Part shown: positions 1 through 6,026 of the stretch, piece after piece | How the letters are laid out: the number at the start of each line of letters is the position of its first letter | How positions within the stretch are numbered: position 1 is the stretch's first letter | From: DHVE2 group archaeon | GTDB taxonomy: Archaea; Thermoplasmatota; Thermoplasmata; Thermoplasmatales; Aciduliprofundaceae | Length of the DNA stretch: 7,223 bases | Direction of reading: 5' to 3' | Assembly (NCBI GenBank): GCA_015520985.1 | Contig: WAOY01000087.1 | Span: 1 to 7,223, forward strand | The notes under the pieces: model-generated | What the model saw: only the letters and a program-made list of their open reading frames with translations | The model's database searches: none | Told to the model about the DNA's origin: nothing | Translations under genes and position numbers: made by a program

Positions 1-703
1 CCTTTATGCCCGACATCTCTATCTTGTTCTTGAGAAGTTCGTCCACCTGGAATATGCCCGCGGAGTTGCGCATGGTTATGCGGATTTTCAGGGGCTTCTC
101 ATCTCCTTCGACTACGCGCACCTGCTTTATCGCCAGAGCCGAGACGGAATGGATATTCACCTTCCCCGCCTCGAAGGGTATCCGGGCGCGGCCCTCCTCC
201 ATGTCCAGCGCGTCCGCGATCTTGGCGACGCCCGCCTCTATGGTGAGGGGCATTATGGGGGCGCGGTGCGAGAATATGGCGTGGAGAATCTCCGCCTTCA
301 TTATCGCACGGTGCTCATCGTCGTACAGCCCGTCCAGGATGCGATCAATAATGGGAATCGCAAGGGGTATGCTGTTGTCCTCGTGCTCAACACGGTGGAT
401 CGCATGCCCTATGTCGTGCAAAGCTGCCGCCATCACCACCACGATCTCCGCGTCATCGTTTGTCATCCCGTAGTTCTTCACTATGCTCGGCGTTATACCC
501 CTCGAAATTAGGATGCGGAGCATCTTTAGAGCAAGGTTCGCGACGATTTTAACGTGCACGGGCCCATGGTCGTTGAAGCCCAGGCGGTCAATCGCAATTA
601 TGTTCGACGCTTTCCACAGCGTCTGAAGCTCAACATCTTCGTTAATCCTCTTCACAACTTCCCGCAACTTCTCGTTGTTCTCGCAGGGAACTGCAAAATT
701 CAT
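1..703 (-). CDS. HD-domain metal-dependent phosphohydrolase, C-terminus cut off by window edge
   Basis: The frame opens with ATG at 703 and stays open to base 1 (234 residues, no stop), so the C-terminus is missing. It starts MNFAVPCENNEKL. HD-superfamily motifs are visible: NDHGPVH at residues 44-50, the doublet H96-D97 in ALHDIGHAIHR, EILHAIFSHR near 139-148 and the late Asp in KIADALDM near 162-169. These histidines and aspartates would hold one or two metal ions. The stretches RIPFEAG, NIHSVSALAI and NSAGIFQVDELL match my memory of an archaeal HD family without an established substrate, so hydrolysis of a phosphoester or nucleotide is a family-level expectation only. The start is chosen because no upstream in-frame start is available and a TATA-like box is centred about 30 bases before it. 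No Shine-Dalgarno sequence is seen, so the mRNA is probably leaderless. The gene is divergent from gfcR. Confidence 0.9.
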   Translation of the reverse strand, partial: MNFAVPCENNEKLREVVKRINEDVELQTLWKASNIIAIDRLGFNDHGPVHVKIVANLALKMLRILISRGITPSIVKNYGMTNDDAEIVVVMAAALHDIGHAIHRVEHEDNSIPLAIPIIDRILDGLYDDEHRAIMKAEILHAIFSHRAPIMPLTIEAGVAKIADALDMEEGRARIPFEAGKVNIHSVSALAIKQVRVVEGDEKPLKIRITMRNSAGIFQVDELLKNKIEMSGIK

Positions 704-814
704 GCGGGTTGCATGGGGCGATAAGTATTAAATATTTTCAGGGGATATATGCGCAGGTGATGAGAGAAGGGCGCTGAGTGATGATGAGCCCTATGAGTGC
801 TGAGGTGATGTGGT
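704..814. promoter_or_regulatory. Divergent promoter region between the HD gene and gfcR
   Basis: This 111-base gap holds an AT-rich box at 726-738 (TATTAAATATTTT) with the perfect palindrome AAATATTT at 730-737. Its centre lies about 30 bases from the HD start, right for a leaderless minus-strand transcript. It lies about 81 bases from the gfcR start, which would give gfcR a leader of roughly 55 bases. A second weaker AT-rich stretch, GATATAT at 744-750, could instead serve gfcR. The gfcR side holds three Shine-Dalgarno-like motifs: GGTGATG at 756-762, GAGTGATG at 776-783 and GAGGTGAT at 802-809. Only the last is correctly placed for the gfcR ATG (5 bases). Promoter calls rest on spacing and composition and are inference. 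Confidence 0.55.
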
Positions 815-1402
815 ATGAAGAGCGTTAAGGAACTCGCGAGAAGGGCGCACGAGCTGCGCGAGAGGGGGCTTGACACCAAGGAGATCGCGAAGGAATTGCA
901 TCTCTCCACGAACACCGTTGAGTGGCTCCTCACCAAGGGATTCGAGGAGGAAGAGGCCCCGAAGGACGTGAAGATAGGGTGGAGAAGCATAGGCATTTAC
1001 CCGTACAGGATCGCCAGGATCGCCGAGGTTATGAGCGACATAATTCTGGAGGAGATGGAGAAGAGGGACTTCACCATCGATTCCATAGTGGGTATTCTCA
1101 TAAACGGCATCCCCTACGCCACCTTCATAGCGGAGGAACTGGGCGTAGAGCTCATAGTGTACCGCCCGCACCCCAACCGCGAGGAGGGCGCGTTCTCGAG
1201 CAACTATGCGCACATCGAGGGGAAGAAGGTGGTCATAGTGGACGATGTTCTGAGCACAGGCGAGACAATGTCAAAGGCGATAGAGGACATAAGGAATGCG
1301 GGCGGAGACCCCAAGCTTGCCATCGTGCTTGTCAACAAGACCCCCAGGGATGAAGTGGACGGCGTGCCTCTAAGGGCGCTCATCCGTGCTCTGGCCCTCT
1401 GA
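815..1402 (+). CDS. gfcR: GfcR-type transcriptional regulator (helix-turn-helix plus PRTase-fold domain)
   Basis: The protein has 195 residues. Residues 1-42 form a DNA-binding helix-turn-helix (KELARRAHELRERGLDTKEI, then AKELHLSTNTVEWLL). The rest resembles a type I phosphoribosyltransferase, with the 13-residue PRPP-binding motif VVIVDDVLSTGET at 139-151. This two-domain, roughly 200-residue design is that of the archaeal PyrE-like family. Its Haloferax volcanii member GfcR activates sugar-degradation genes, and the PRTase fold is thought to sense a phosphorylated ligand rather than make orotidylate. The targets here are unknown. The start is secure: an in-frame TGA sits at 806-808 and GAGGTGAT lies 5 bases before the ATG. 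The 3' end overlaps the convergent small membrane-protein gene by 33 bases. A true orotate phosphoribosyltransferase is less likely because of the N-terminal helix-turn-helix. Confidence 0.87.
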   Translation: MKSVKELARRAHELRERGLDTKEIAKELHLSTNTVEWLLTKGFEEEEAPKDVKIGWRSIGIYPYRIARIAEVMSDIILEEMEKRDFTIDSIVGILINGIPYATFIAEELGVELIVYRPHPNREEGAFSSNYAHIEGKKVVIVDDVLSTGETMSKAIEDIRNAGGDPKLAIVLVNKTPRDEVDGVPLRALIRALAL

Positions 1403-1606
1403 TTCCCTTTTCCTCTTCGCGTTCCATATCTCCTCGTAGAATTTCTTTTCCTCCTCGCTGAGTTCCTTCTCCTCCTCTTCCTCGTATTCCACCTCGGAGT
1501 ACTTCCTCGCGAAATTGAGGCGCGGGTTGAAGAGATATTGAACCACGATAATCAGGATGATGATTATCACCGCGAGCACTATCTTGTATATCAGGTCCGC
1601 GCTCAT
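1370..1606 (-). CDS. Small single-pass membrane protein with acidic cytoplasmic tail, coupled to aMBF1
   Basis: I do not recognise a named family. The 78-residue product has one strongly hydrophobic helix at residues 7-26 (run VIIIILIIVV). Basic residues R29, R34 and K35 follow, which predicts the C-terminus inside the cell. After these comes a highly charged stretch, residues 38-70, with a run of five Glu, likely helical or coiled. No signal-peptidase site or lipobox is seen. The start is supported by an ATGA overlap with the aMBF1 stop (1603-1606) and by GTGAT (1612-1616) placed 5 bases upstream, the same spacing as at arlG. It is therefore probably made from the aMBF1 transcript by coupled translation. 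Its last 33 bases lie antisense to the end of gfcR. A membrane tether or anchor role is conceivable but unproven. Confidence 0.72.
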   Translation of the reverse strand: MSADLIYKIVLAVIIIILIIVVQYLFNPRLNFARKYSEVEYEEEEEKELSEEEKKFYEEIWNAKRKRESEGQSTDERP

Positions 1607-2088
1607 AGCGCATCACTTAGCAGGTCCCCCAGGGTCAGGCCACGGGTCTTCTTCTCCTCTTTCCGATACGTTACGGTGACCTTCTCCTTCAGTTTTATCC
1701 CGAGGGTCTTCTCCAGCTTCTTTATTAGCGCGTCATCGGGGTGCATCTCGCCGCGCTCTATCTTGGATATGACCGTCCTCTTCTCAAGTATTTTCTTCGC
1801 AAGCTCGTCCTGCGTCATCCCCAATCTCTCCCGGGCATGGCGTATGCGTTCCGCATAATCTTCAACCAGAACCTCCTCCTCGTCAAGATCCCGGTACCTG
1901 CGCCTCTTCTTCCTCTCTATCCTCTCGCGGATGACCTCAGGGGGTATGTACTTTACCTCCTTCGGAATCTCGTTGCCCCTTATCTCCTTCCCGAACTTGG
2001 CGCACTCATCGCACACGTTCAAAATGACACCCTCTATGACGACCTTCCTGAGGCGTGGAACATCCCTGCCACAGAGCTCACAAATCAT
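1603..2088 (-). CDS. mbf1: Archaeal multiprotein bridging factor 1 (aMBF1): zinc ribbon plus helix-turn-helix
   Basis: Numbered from the ATG at 2088 (161 residues), the protein begins MICELCGRDV. An N-terminal zinc ribbon uses Cys3, Cys6, Cys26 and Cys29 (CELC and CDEC). A basic linker follows near 54-66, then a Cro/C1-type helix-turn-helix from about residue 78 to 133 (RLGMTQDELAKKILEKRTVI, then SKIERGEMHP). This is the standard architecture and length of archaeal MBF1. Eukaryotic MBF1 bridges activators to TBP. The archaeal protein has been linked to ribosomal small subunits, so a role in transcription or translation is open. An upstream GTG at 2097 (164 residues) is possible, but GGTGA at 2094-2098 overlaps that codon and sits 5 bases before the ATG at 2088, so the ATG is preferred. 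A TATA-like box at 2126-2133 would give a leader of about 15 bases. Confidence 0.92.
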   Translation of the reverse strand: MICELCGRDVPRLRKVVIEGVILNVCDECAKFGKEIRGNEIPKEVKYIPPEVIRERIERKKRRRYRDLDEEEVLVEDYAERIRHARERLGMTQDELAKKILEKRTVISKIERGEMHPDDALIKKLEKTLGIKLKEKVTVTYRKEEKKTRGLTLGDLLSDAL

Positions 2089-2186
2089 ATCCTTCACCTG
2101 CGCTTAGTATGGGATTTAACTATTTATCTTTAACCCAGCACCGGAATAAGCAAAGGGTTAAATATCTCATCGCGGTTATTCCGAAC
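2089..2186. promoter_or_regulatory. Divergent promoter region with an inverted repeat, aMBF1 / CBS gene
   Basis: The region contains an 11-base inverted repeat with one mismatch: ATCTTTAACCC at 2126-2136 and GGGTTAAATAT at 2155-2165, separated by 18 bases. Each arm reads as GGGTTAAA(T/G)AT away from the centre, so each can act as a TATA box with its upstream element, driving transcription outward. The plus-strand box TTAAATAT (2158-2165) is centred about 25 bases before the CBS ATG at 2187, the expected distance for a leaderless mRNA. The minus-strand box TTAAAGAT (2126-2133) is centred about 41 bases before the aMBF1 ATG, leaving room for a short leader with its GGTGA site. The symmetry could also serve as an operator overlapping both promoters. 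Confidence 0.6.
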
Positions 2187-2708
2187 ATGGGCAAATCCAA
2201 AAAGGGAGACCACGGGGACATACAGTATGTCCTCAAGCACTTTTACAAGGTTCCCGTTGAGACTATAATGAAGAAGGACGTGTGGAACCTGCCGATTGCC
2301 TACGAGGACACACCCATAGAGGAAATTTTCGCAATCATGACGGCCAGGAGGCACGTCTGGATAATGGAGAAGAAGGGGAGCATGAAGCTGTCGGGCATAA
2401 TCACCGAGAAGGACCTCCTTGAGGTGATGGCGCCCAAGAGGATCAAACCCTACGCCATCGGCGGCGTTGATATACGATCCCTCCTGCTGGGAAACGTGCT
2501 CACGGCCAGGGACATCATGGTGAGGAAAATAATATACTGCAGACCCGACAGCACCATAGAGGATGCCCTGGAAAAGATGAGGTCCTTCAGGATCCGCAGG
2601 TTACCCATACTCGATGAGAACGGGAATCTCCTGGGGGAGATAACCATAAAGACGATAATCATCCAGTTCAGGAAAGTGCTCAAGTGGTACAGGATCACCA
2701 GCAAGTGA
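2187..2708 (+). CDS. Two-CBS-domain protein
   Basis: The protein has 173 residues and consists mostly of a tandem CBS pair (Bateman module). CBS1 covers about residues 22-82 (VETIMKKDV, then LSGIITEKDLLEVM). CBS2 covers about 105-160 (LTARDIMVRKIIYCRPDSTI, then RRLPILDENGNLLGEITIKT). Such pairs usually bind adenine nucleotides, S-adenosylmethionine or similar ligands and regulate a partner; no catalytic or DNA-binding domain is fused here. The linker GVDIRSLLLGN at 93-103 lies between the domains. The frame stays open upstream to an ATG at 2055, but that start would run through the promoter region and into the divergent aMBF1 gene. The ATG at 2187 follows a TATA-like box at the right distance and opens MGKSKKGDHG. 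No Shine-Dalgarno sequence is seen, which suggests a leaderless mRNA. The gene ends directly against arlJ. The target it regulates is unknown. Confidence 0.87.
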   Translation: MGKSKKGDHGDIQYVLKHFYKVPVETIMKKDVWNLPIAYEDTPIEEIFAIMTARRHVWIMEKKGSMKLSGIITEKDLLEVMAPKRIKPYAIGGVDIRSLLLGNVLTARDIMVRKIIYCRPDSTIEDALEKMRSFRIRRLPILDENGNLLGEITIKTIIIQFRKVLKWYRITSK

Positions 2709-4370
2709 TCAGAAGAGAAGGATCCTGCCCACGATATCCTCGGTCAGATACGCCACCACCACCCCTATCCAGGTGAGCATGGAGAAGTGCAGGTATATAC
2801 TGTGCTTGTGCGAGCCGCTAACCACCTTTATCATGAGGGACGATATCAGGGCGTGGATGACCAGGAGGGCGAGGAATACGATGCTTGCAGTCTCTATGGG
2901 GAACTTTGCGGACAGCAGAGGGATTTTAATGTACTGCGCCAGGTTCACGGGGTAGTACTTTATCATGGATGCCATCATCTTCATCAAGACGAAGGTGGTG
3001 TAGAGGGCGAAGGCCATGCCCACCATCAGGCCGTAGAGAATCCCCGTGAGGTTCGTTGCCGACTGGTACCTCTTCTTCCTGAGCCCTATCATGCGGATGT
3101 ACGCATCGCTTATTATGCGCGATATCTTCGTGGGATTCCCTCCCATCTCTATGCCCGTCACGTACATGTCGGTGAACTTAGAGATCAGGTTGCTTCCGGT
3201 TTCTGCGGCGAAGAAGTTCCACGCCTTCCTCTTGTCTATGCGGGTGAGCAACCTCCGGTAGAGGGTGTCTATGTACTTCGTTAACTTCCCGAAGTCGTGC
3301 TTCCTCAGCCTCTCCATAGCCATCACGTCGCTGCCCTTGGCCTCCACGTAGCTCCCGACTGCGCGTATGAACGCGTCGTAGTTCTCGTCGCAGTTTATGA
3401 GGTCGCTCTCAGCCGAATGGACTATGTACCCAGGATAGAAGAGTGGGAGAAGGGAGATGGAGACCGCCACGTACGGGGAGAGACCCATGGCTAGGGTGGC
3501 GATGAACAGGAGGAGAACAAGTATGTATATAAAAGGAAGAACCTTGAGCAGTTTCACCTCCGCCGGAGCCCTGATATCCTTGCGACCGTGCCATACCTCG
3601 TCCTCGGGAAGCCGAACCTTTATGGCATAGAGCATCACGGACTCCACCACCACGAAGGCGAGAAGGGTGAGGTAGAGGAGGTACGTGGCATCAATCTGGG
3701 CGAACATGGGGAGTATGGCGACGAAGACTGCGAAGAAGAGCATGGATATGAGGATGGCAACGAAGGCCTCCTTGTACACATCCAACTGCTCCAGCGCTGC
3801 CTCGTACTTGATTGCGTACGTCTCCAGCACCACCTTCCTCTCCTTTTCCAGGAACTTCTCGAAATCCTCGCCGGCCTCGGCACTGTGCGCCAGGCGGTCA
3901 AGGAAATCCGCCAGCATTATGCTCGGGCACCTCTTTGCGACGACCCTCGCGGCGTCGGGCAGGCTCAGGTTCCAGTACTCCACCAGATTGTAAATCTTCT
4001 CAATCTCGTCGCTGAGGGCGCCGTACTCCTTCACCTCCGATAGTATGCGGAATATCTCCTTTCGGGGAAGCTGGGTGGATGCGAGGACGGCCATCCTGGT
4101 GATGAAGAGGTGCATGTACCTCTCTATCTCGATCTTCCTTCGCTCACCCTTCACCAGGGGGAAGAGGAGGGAAAAAAGCACTCCGAAGGCGGGTATTGCG
4201 TATATCACGTAGTTGAGCGGGAAGAGGAGACGGGGAAAGGAGAGGAATATGTACATGGAGATTGCGATGGTGCCCCCTACCGCCGGGATTACGTAGAGGA
4301 GGATATACTTCCTCCAGGGGATGTCGAAGGAGTGGTAGAGGCGTATTATCCTCTCCCTCACCGTGGGCAT
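2709..4370 (-). CDS. arlJ: Archaellum membrane platform protein ArlJ (FlaJ)
   Basis: This 553-residue polytopic protein of the type II secretion GspF / type IV pilus TadC-like superfamily is the only multi-spanning component of the archaellum motor. It anchors the ArlI ATPase and seats the filament. I see about nine hydrophobic segments: 22-44, 53-72, 202-222, 229-250, 277-297, 299-318, 440-468, 493-516 and 525-545. Two large cytoplasmic regions with paired GspF-like character lie at about 75-200 (ERYMHLFITRMAVLASTQLP) and 320-438 (YDAFIRAVGSYVEAKGSDVM, then VTGIEMGGNPTKISRIISDA). Basic patches such as RLLTRIDKRKAW and GLRKKRYQ fit contact with ArlI. The start ATG follows the arlI stop after 6 bases and has GTGAT 5 bases upstream. 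It is the last gene of the operon. No terminator is seen after its stop, which abuts the CBS gene's stop. Confidence 0.95.
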   Translation of the reverse strand: MPTVRERIIRLYHSFDIPWRKYILLYVIPAVGGTIAISMYIFLSFPRLLFPLNYVIYAIPAFGVLFSLLFPLVKGERRKIEIERYMHLFITRMAVLASTQLPRKEIFRILSEVKEYGALSDEIEKIYNLVEYWNLSLPDAARVVAKRCPSIMLADFLDRLAHSAEAGEDFEKFLEKERKVVLETYAIKYEAALEQLDVYKEAFVAILISMLFFAVFVAILPMFAQIDATYLLYLTLLAFVVVESVMLYAIKVRLPEDEVWHGRKDIRAPAEVKLLKVLPFIYILVLLLFIATLAMGLSPYVAVSISLLPLFYPGYIVHSAESDLINCDENYDAFIRAVGSYVEAKGSDVMAMERLRKHDFGKLTKYIDTLYRRLLTRIDKRKAWNFFAAETGSNLISKFTDMYVTGIEMGGNPTKISRIISDAYIRMIGLRKKRYQSATNLTGILYGLMVGMAFALYTTFVLMKMMASMIKYYPVNLAQYIKIPLLSAKFPIETASIVFLALLVIHALISSLMIKVVSGSHKHSIYLHFSMLTWIGVVVAYLTEDIVGRILLF

Positions 4371-4376
4371 GGGGCA

Positions 4377-6014
4377 TCACACCGTGAAAGGAAGCTTTTC
4401 CGTACCGTACTTCTGGAAGTCGAATATGATCTTCACCACGTCCCGGTACCTGAATATGTTGTGGGCTATCATCTTCCTAATTATCTTGGCCCTCAGGAAC
4501 AGGTCATCGTATATCTTTCGGGGGTCCGCGTAGCCCAGGAGGGGCGCTATCTTCTCCTCAAGGATGTATGAATTGTTCAACCCGCGGAATATGTGCTCGT
4601 CCCTGAGCGGATCCCAAACGAACACGGATTTGGTCATCACGCCCCCAAGCTCGGATGAATACCCCAGAATCTCCTCCACAGAGAGAACGCGTCTCAACGC
4701 GCGACCCCGCAGATACACGGCTTGCTGAAATACGCCGATGTTGAGGTTGTCCATGAAGGTAACGGGCACATTTATGGGTGGAGAGCTCAACCTCTGTATC
4801 ATCCTCTTTATGGACGCCGCGTGGAAGGTCGCCATGACGGGGTGGCCGGTCTGCATGGCCTGGAAAGCCACGTTGCCCTCAGCGCCTCGAATCTCACCCA
4901 CGATTATGTAGTTGGGCCTTGAACGCAGCGCAGCCTTGAGCAGGTCGAACATCTCCACGCGGGATTCCTTCGGGCCTGCCTCGCGGGTGAGGAGTCGCTG
5001 CCATATCTCGTGGGGCACGTGCACCTCCGGCGTGTCCTCCGCGGTGAAAACCTTGTGGTTGTAGCGTATGAAGGGAATTATGGCGTTCAGCGTCGTGGTC
5101 TTTCCACTCGCTGTCTCTCCGGATATGAAAAGGCTCTTCCCGTACTCTATGGCCATCCACAGGTAGGCCGCAATCTCTGGTGAGAAGGTACCCCACTTCA
5201 CCAGCTGCGTCACACTCAGGGGCTCCGCGGCGAACTTCCTGATGGTGAAGGATGCGCCCTTTATGCTCACATCGTCCGCGTAGATTATGTTTATTCTCGA
5301 CCCATCGGGCAGTGCACCGTCCACTATGGGGCGCCCGGTGCTCACGGGCCTGCCCATCCTCTCGCTCATGCCCCTGAGGTACGAATCGAGCTCGTCGTAG
5401 CTTGTGAACTGCACATTTGTCTCGACGGTCTCAAAAACCTTATGCACCAGGTGTATAGGTTCGATTCCTATTGCGTGGATGTCCTCTATGTAGGGGTCGC
5501 GAAGCAGCGGTTCTAGGGGTCCGCTCTCTATGATATCCCTCTTGAGGTAGTAGTCTATCTTCTCGTATTCAAGCCGCGTCACGGGCACCTTGACCTTGCG
5601 GAACATGGCGAGGAAGCCCGTGGGCTCCTCGAACTCCTCGTACTCCTCGGTGATCCTGACGGAATCTTTCAGCAGGCGCTCTATCTGCCTCTCGAACTCC
5701 TCCTTGGTCCTATGTGGCGGCTCGTATCCCGCCTTGATGAATATGAGTTCCTTTATCTTCTCGTATTTTCTCCTCTCTTTCTCCGTGAGCTCCGGCTGGA
5801 TTACGCGGTACTTCCTCTCCGCTCGGCGCCCGTATATGTGGATGAATATGGGGTCTCCCACGGGGTATATGACGTTGACCCAGTCCAGTTCCTTCATATC
5901 CCTGGACAGCTGCTCGTAGAACTCCGGCTTCTCCTTAAGCTCCGCCTGAACCCTGCGAACGTACTCCGCCAGGTGCGGGTTTCGCTGCATTGCAACATCA
6001 AACTTGCTGGCCAC
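4377..6014 (-). CDS. arlI: Archaellum motor and assembly ATPase ArlI (FlaI)
   Basis: Numbered from GTG at 6014, the protein has 545 residues. It belongs to the type II/IV secretion ATPase superfamily and forms the cytoplasmic hexamer that powers filament assembly and rotation. Motifs are intact: Walker A GETASGKT (299-306, K305), Asp box TAEDTPEV with E326/D327, Walker B IIVGEIRG with E374, and a His box QTGHPVMATFHA with H391 and H398. The N-terminal domain (about 1-230) is rich in charged helices and contains GPLEPLLRDPYIEDIHAIG, the usual lead-in to the ATPase core. The longer frame opens with GTG at 6023, but that codon lies inside the probable Shine-Dalgarno sequence GAGGTG (6021-6026). 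GTG at 6014 follows this site by 6 bases, as the arlH ATG does. The gap to the arlH stop is 10 bases, and arlJ follows after 6. Confidence 0.95.
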   Translation of the reverse strand: MASKFDVAMQRNPHLAEYVRRVQAELKEKPEFYEQLSRDMKELDWVNVIYPVGDPIFIHIYGRRAERKYRVIQPELTEKERRKYEKIKELIFIKAGYEPPHRTKEEFERQIERLLKDSVRITEEYEEFEEPTGFLAMFRKVKVPVTRLEYEKIDYYLKRDIIESGPLEPLLRDPYIEDIHAIGIEPIHLVHKVFETVETNVQFTSYDELDSYLRGMSERMGRPVSTGRPIVDGALPDGSRINIIYADDVSIKGASFTIRKFAAEPLSVTQLVKWGTFSPEIAAYLWMAIEYGKSLFISGETASGKTTTLNAIIPFIRYNHKVFTAEDTPEVHVPHEIWQRLLTREAGPKESRVEMFDLLKAALRSRPNYIIVGEIRGAEGNVAFQAMQTGHPVMATFHAASIKRMIQRLSSPPINVPVTFMDNLNIGVFQQAVYLRGRALRRVLSVEEILGYSSELGGVMTKSVFVWDPLRDEHIFRGLNNSYILEEKIAPLLGYADPRKIYDDLFLRAKIIRKMIAHNIFRYRDVVKIIFDFQKYGTEKLPFTV

Positions 6015-6020
6015 GGGCAC

Positions 6021-6026
6021 CACCTC
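6021..6026 (-). promoter_or_regulatory. Shine-Dalgarno sequence that selects the arlI start
   Basis: GAGGTG on the minus strand overlaps the arlH stop codon (6025-6027) and both GTG codons at 6023 and 6020. It matches the GGAGGTGAT complement of the archaeal 16S 3' end. The GTG at 6014 is 6 bases beyond it, the same distance as GAGGTG (6721-6726) to the arlH ATG, while arlG has 7. A start at 6023 would need this site to be read as coding sequence. Confidence 0.6.

Noticed and set aside
6..511. Long plus-strand open frames (6-473 and 149-511) over the left edge
   Set aside because: They are antisense to a minus-strand frame with clear HD-family motifs; their translations are low in complexity, with no recognisable domain and no placed ribosome site.
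791..1213. Minus-strand open frame of 140 codons opposite gfcR
   Set aside because: gfcR carries a helix-turn-helix and an intact PRPP motif on the other strand; the antisense product shows no domain.
1403..1460. T-rich stretches just after the gfcR stop as a poly-T terminator
   Set aside because: The runs are short (TTTT at most) and are explained as the complement of Glu/Lys codons in the small minus-strand gene.
1380..1616. Alternative minus-strand 78-codon frame overlapping the small membrane-protein gene
   Set aside because: The frame at 1370-1606 has a clean membrane helix, an ATGA overlap and a placed GTGAT site; this frame gives a polar, patternless product.
1538..2133. Plus-strand frames (1538-1858, 1741-2133) opposite aMBF1
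   Set aside because: Serine/phenylalanine- and leucine/proline-rich translations are typical antisense shadows of Glu/Lys-rich coding; aMBF1 is unambiguous on the minus strand.
2787..4571. Several plus-strand frames of 60-165 codons opposite arlJ and arlI (for example 2787-3284, 3588-4043, 4110-4571)
   Set aside because: They arise from the biased third-position composition of the long arl genes; they have no domain-like pattern and no ribosome sites, and run straight across essential motor coding sequence.
6021..6023. GTG at 6023 as the arlI initiation codon
   Set aside because: It lies inside the GAGGTG ribosome site; GTG at 6014 has the spacing seen at the neighbouring gene. The choice affects only three residues.
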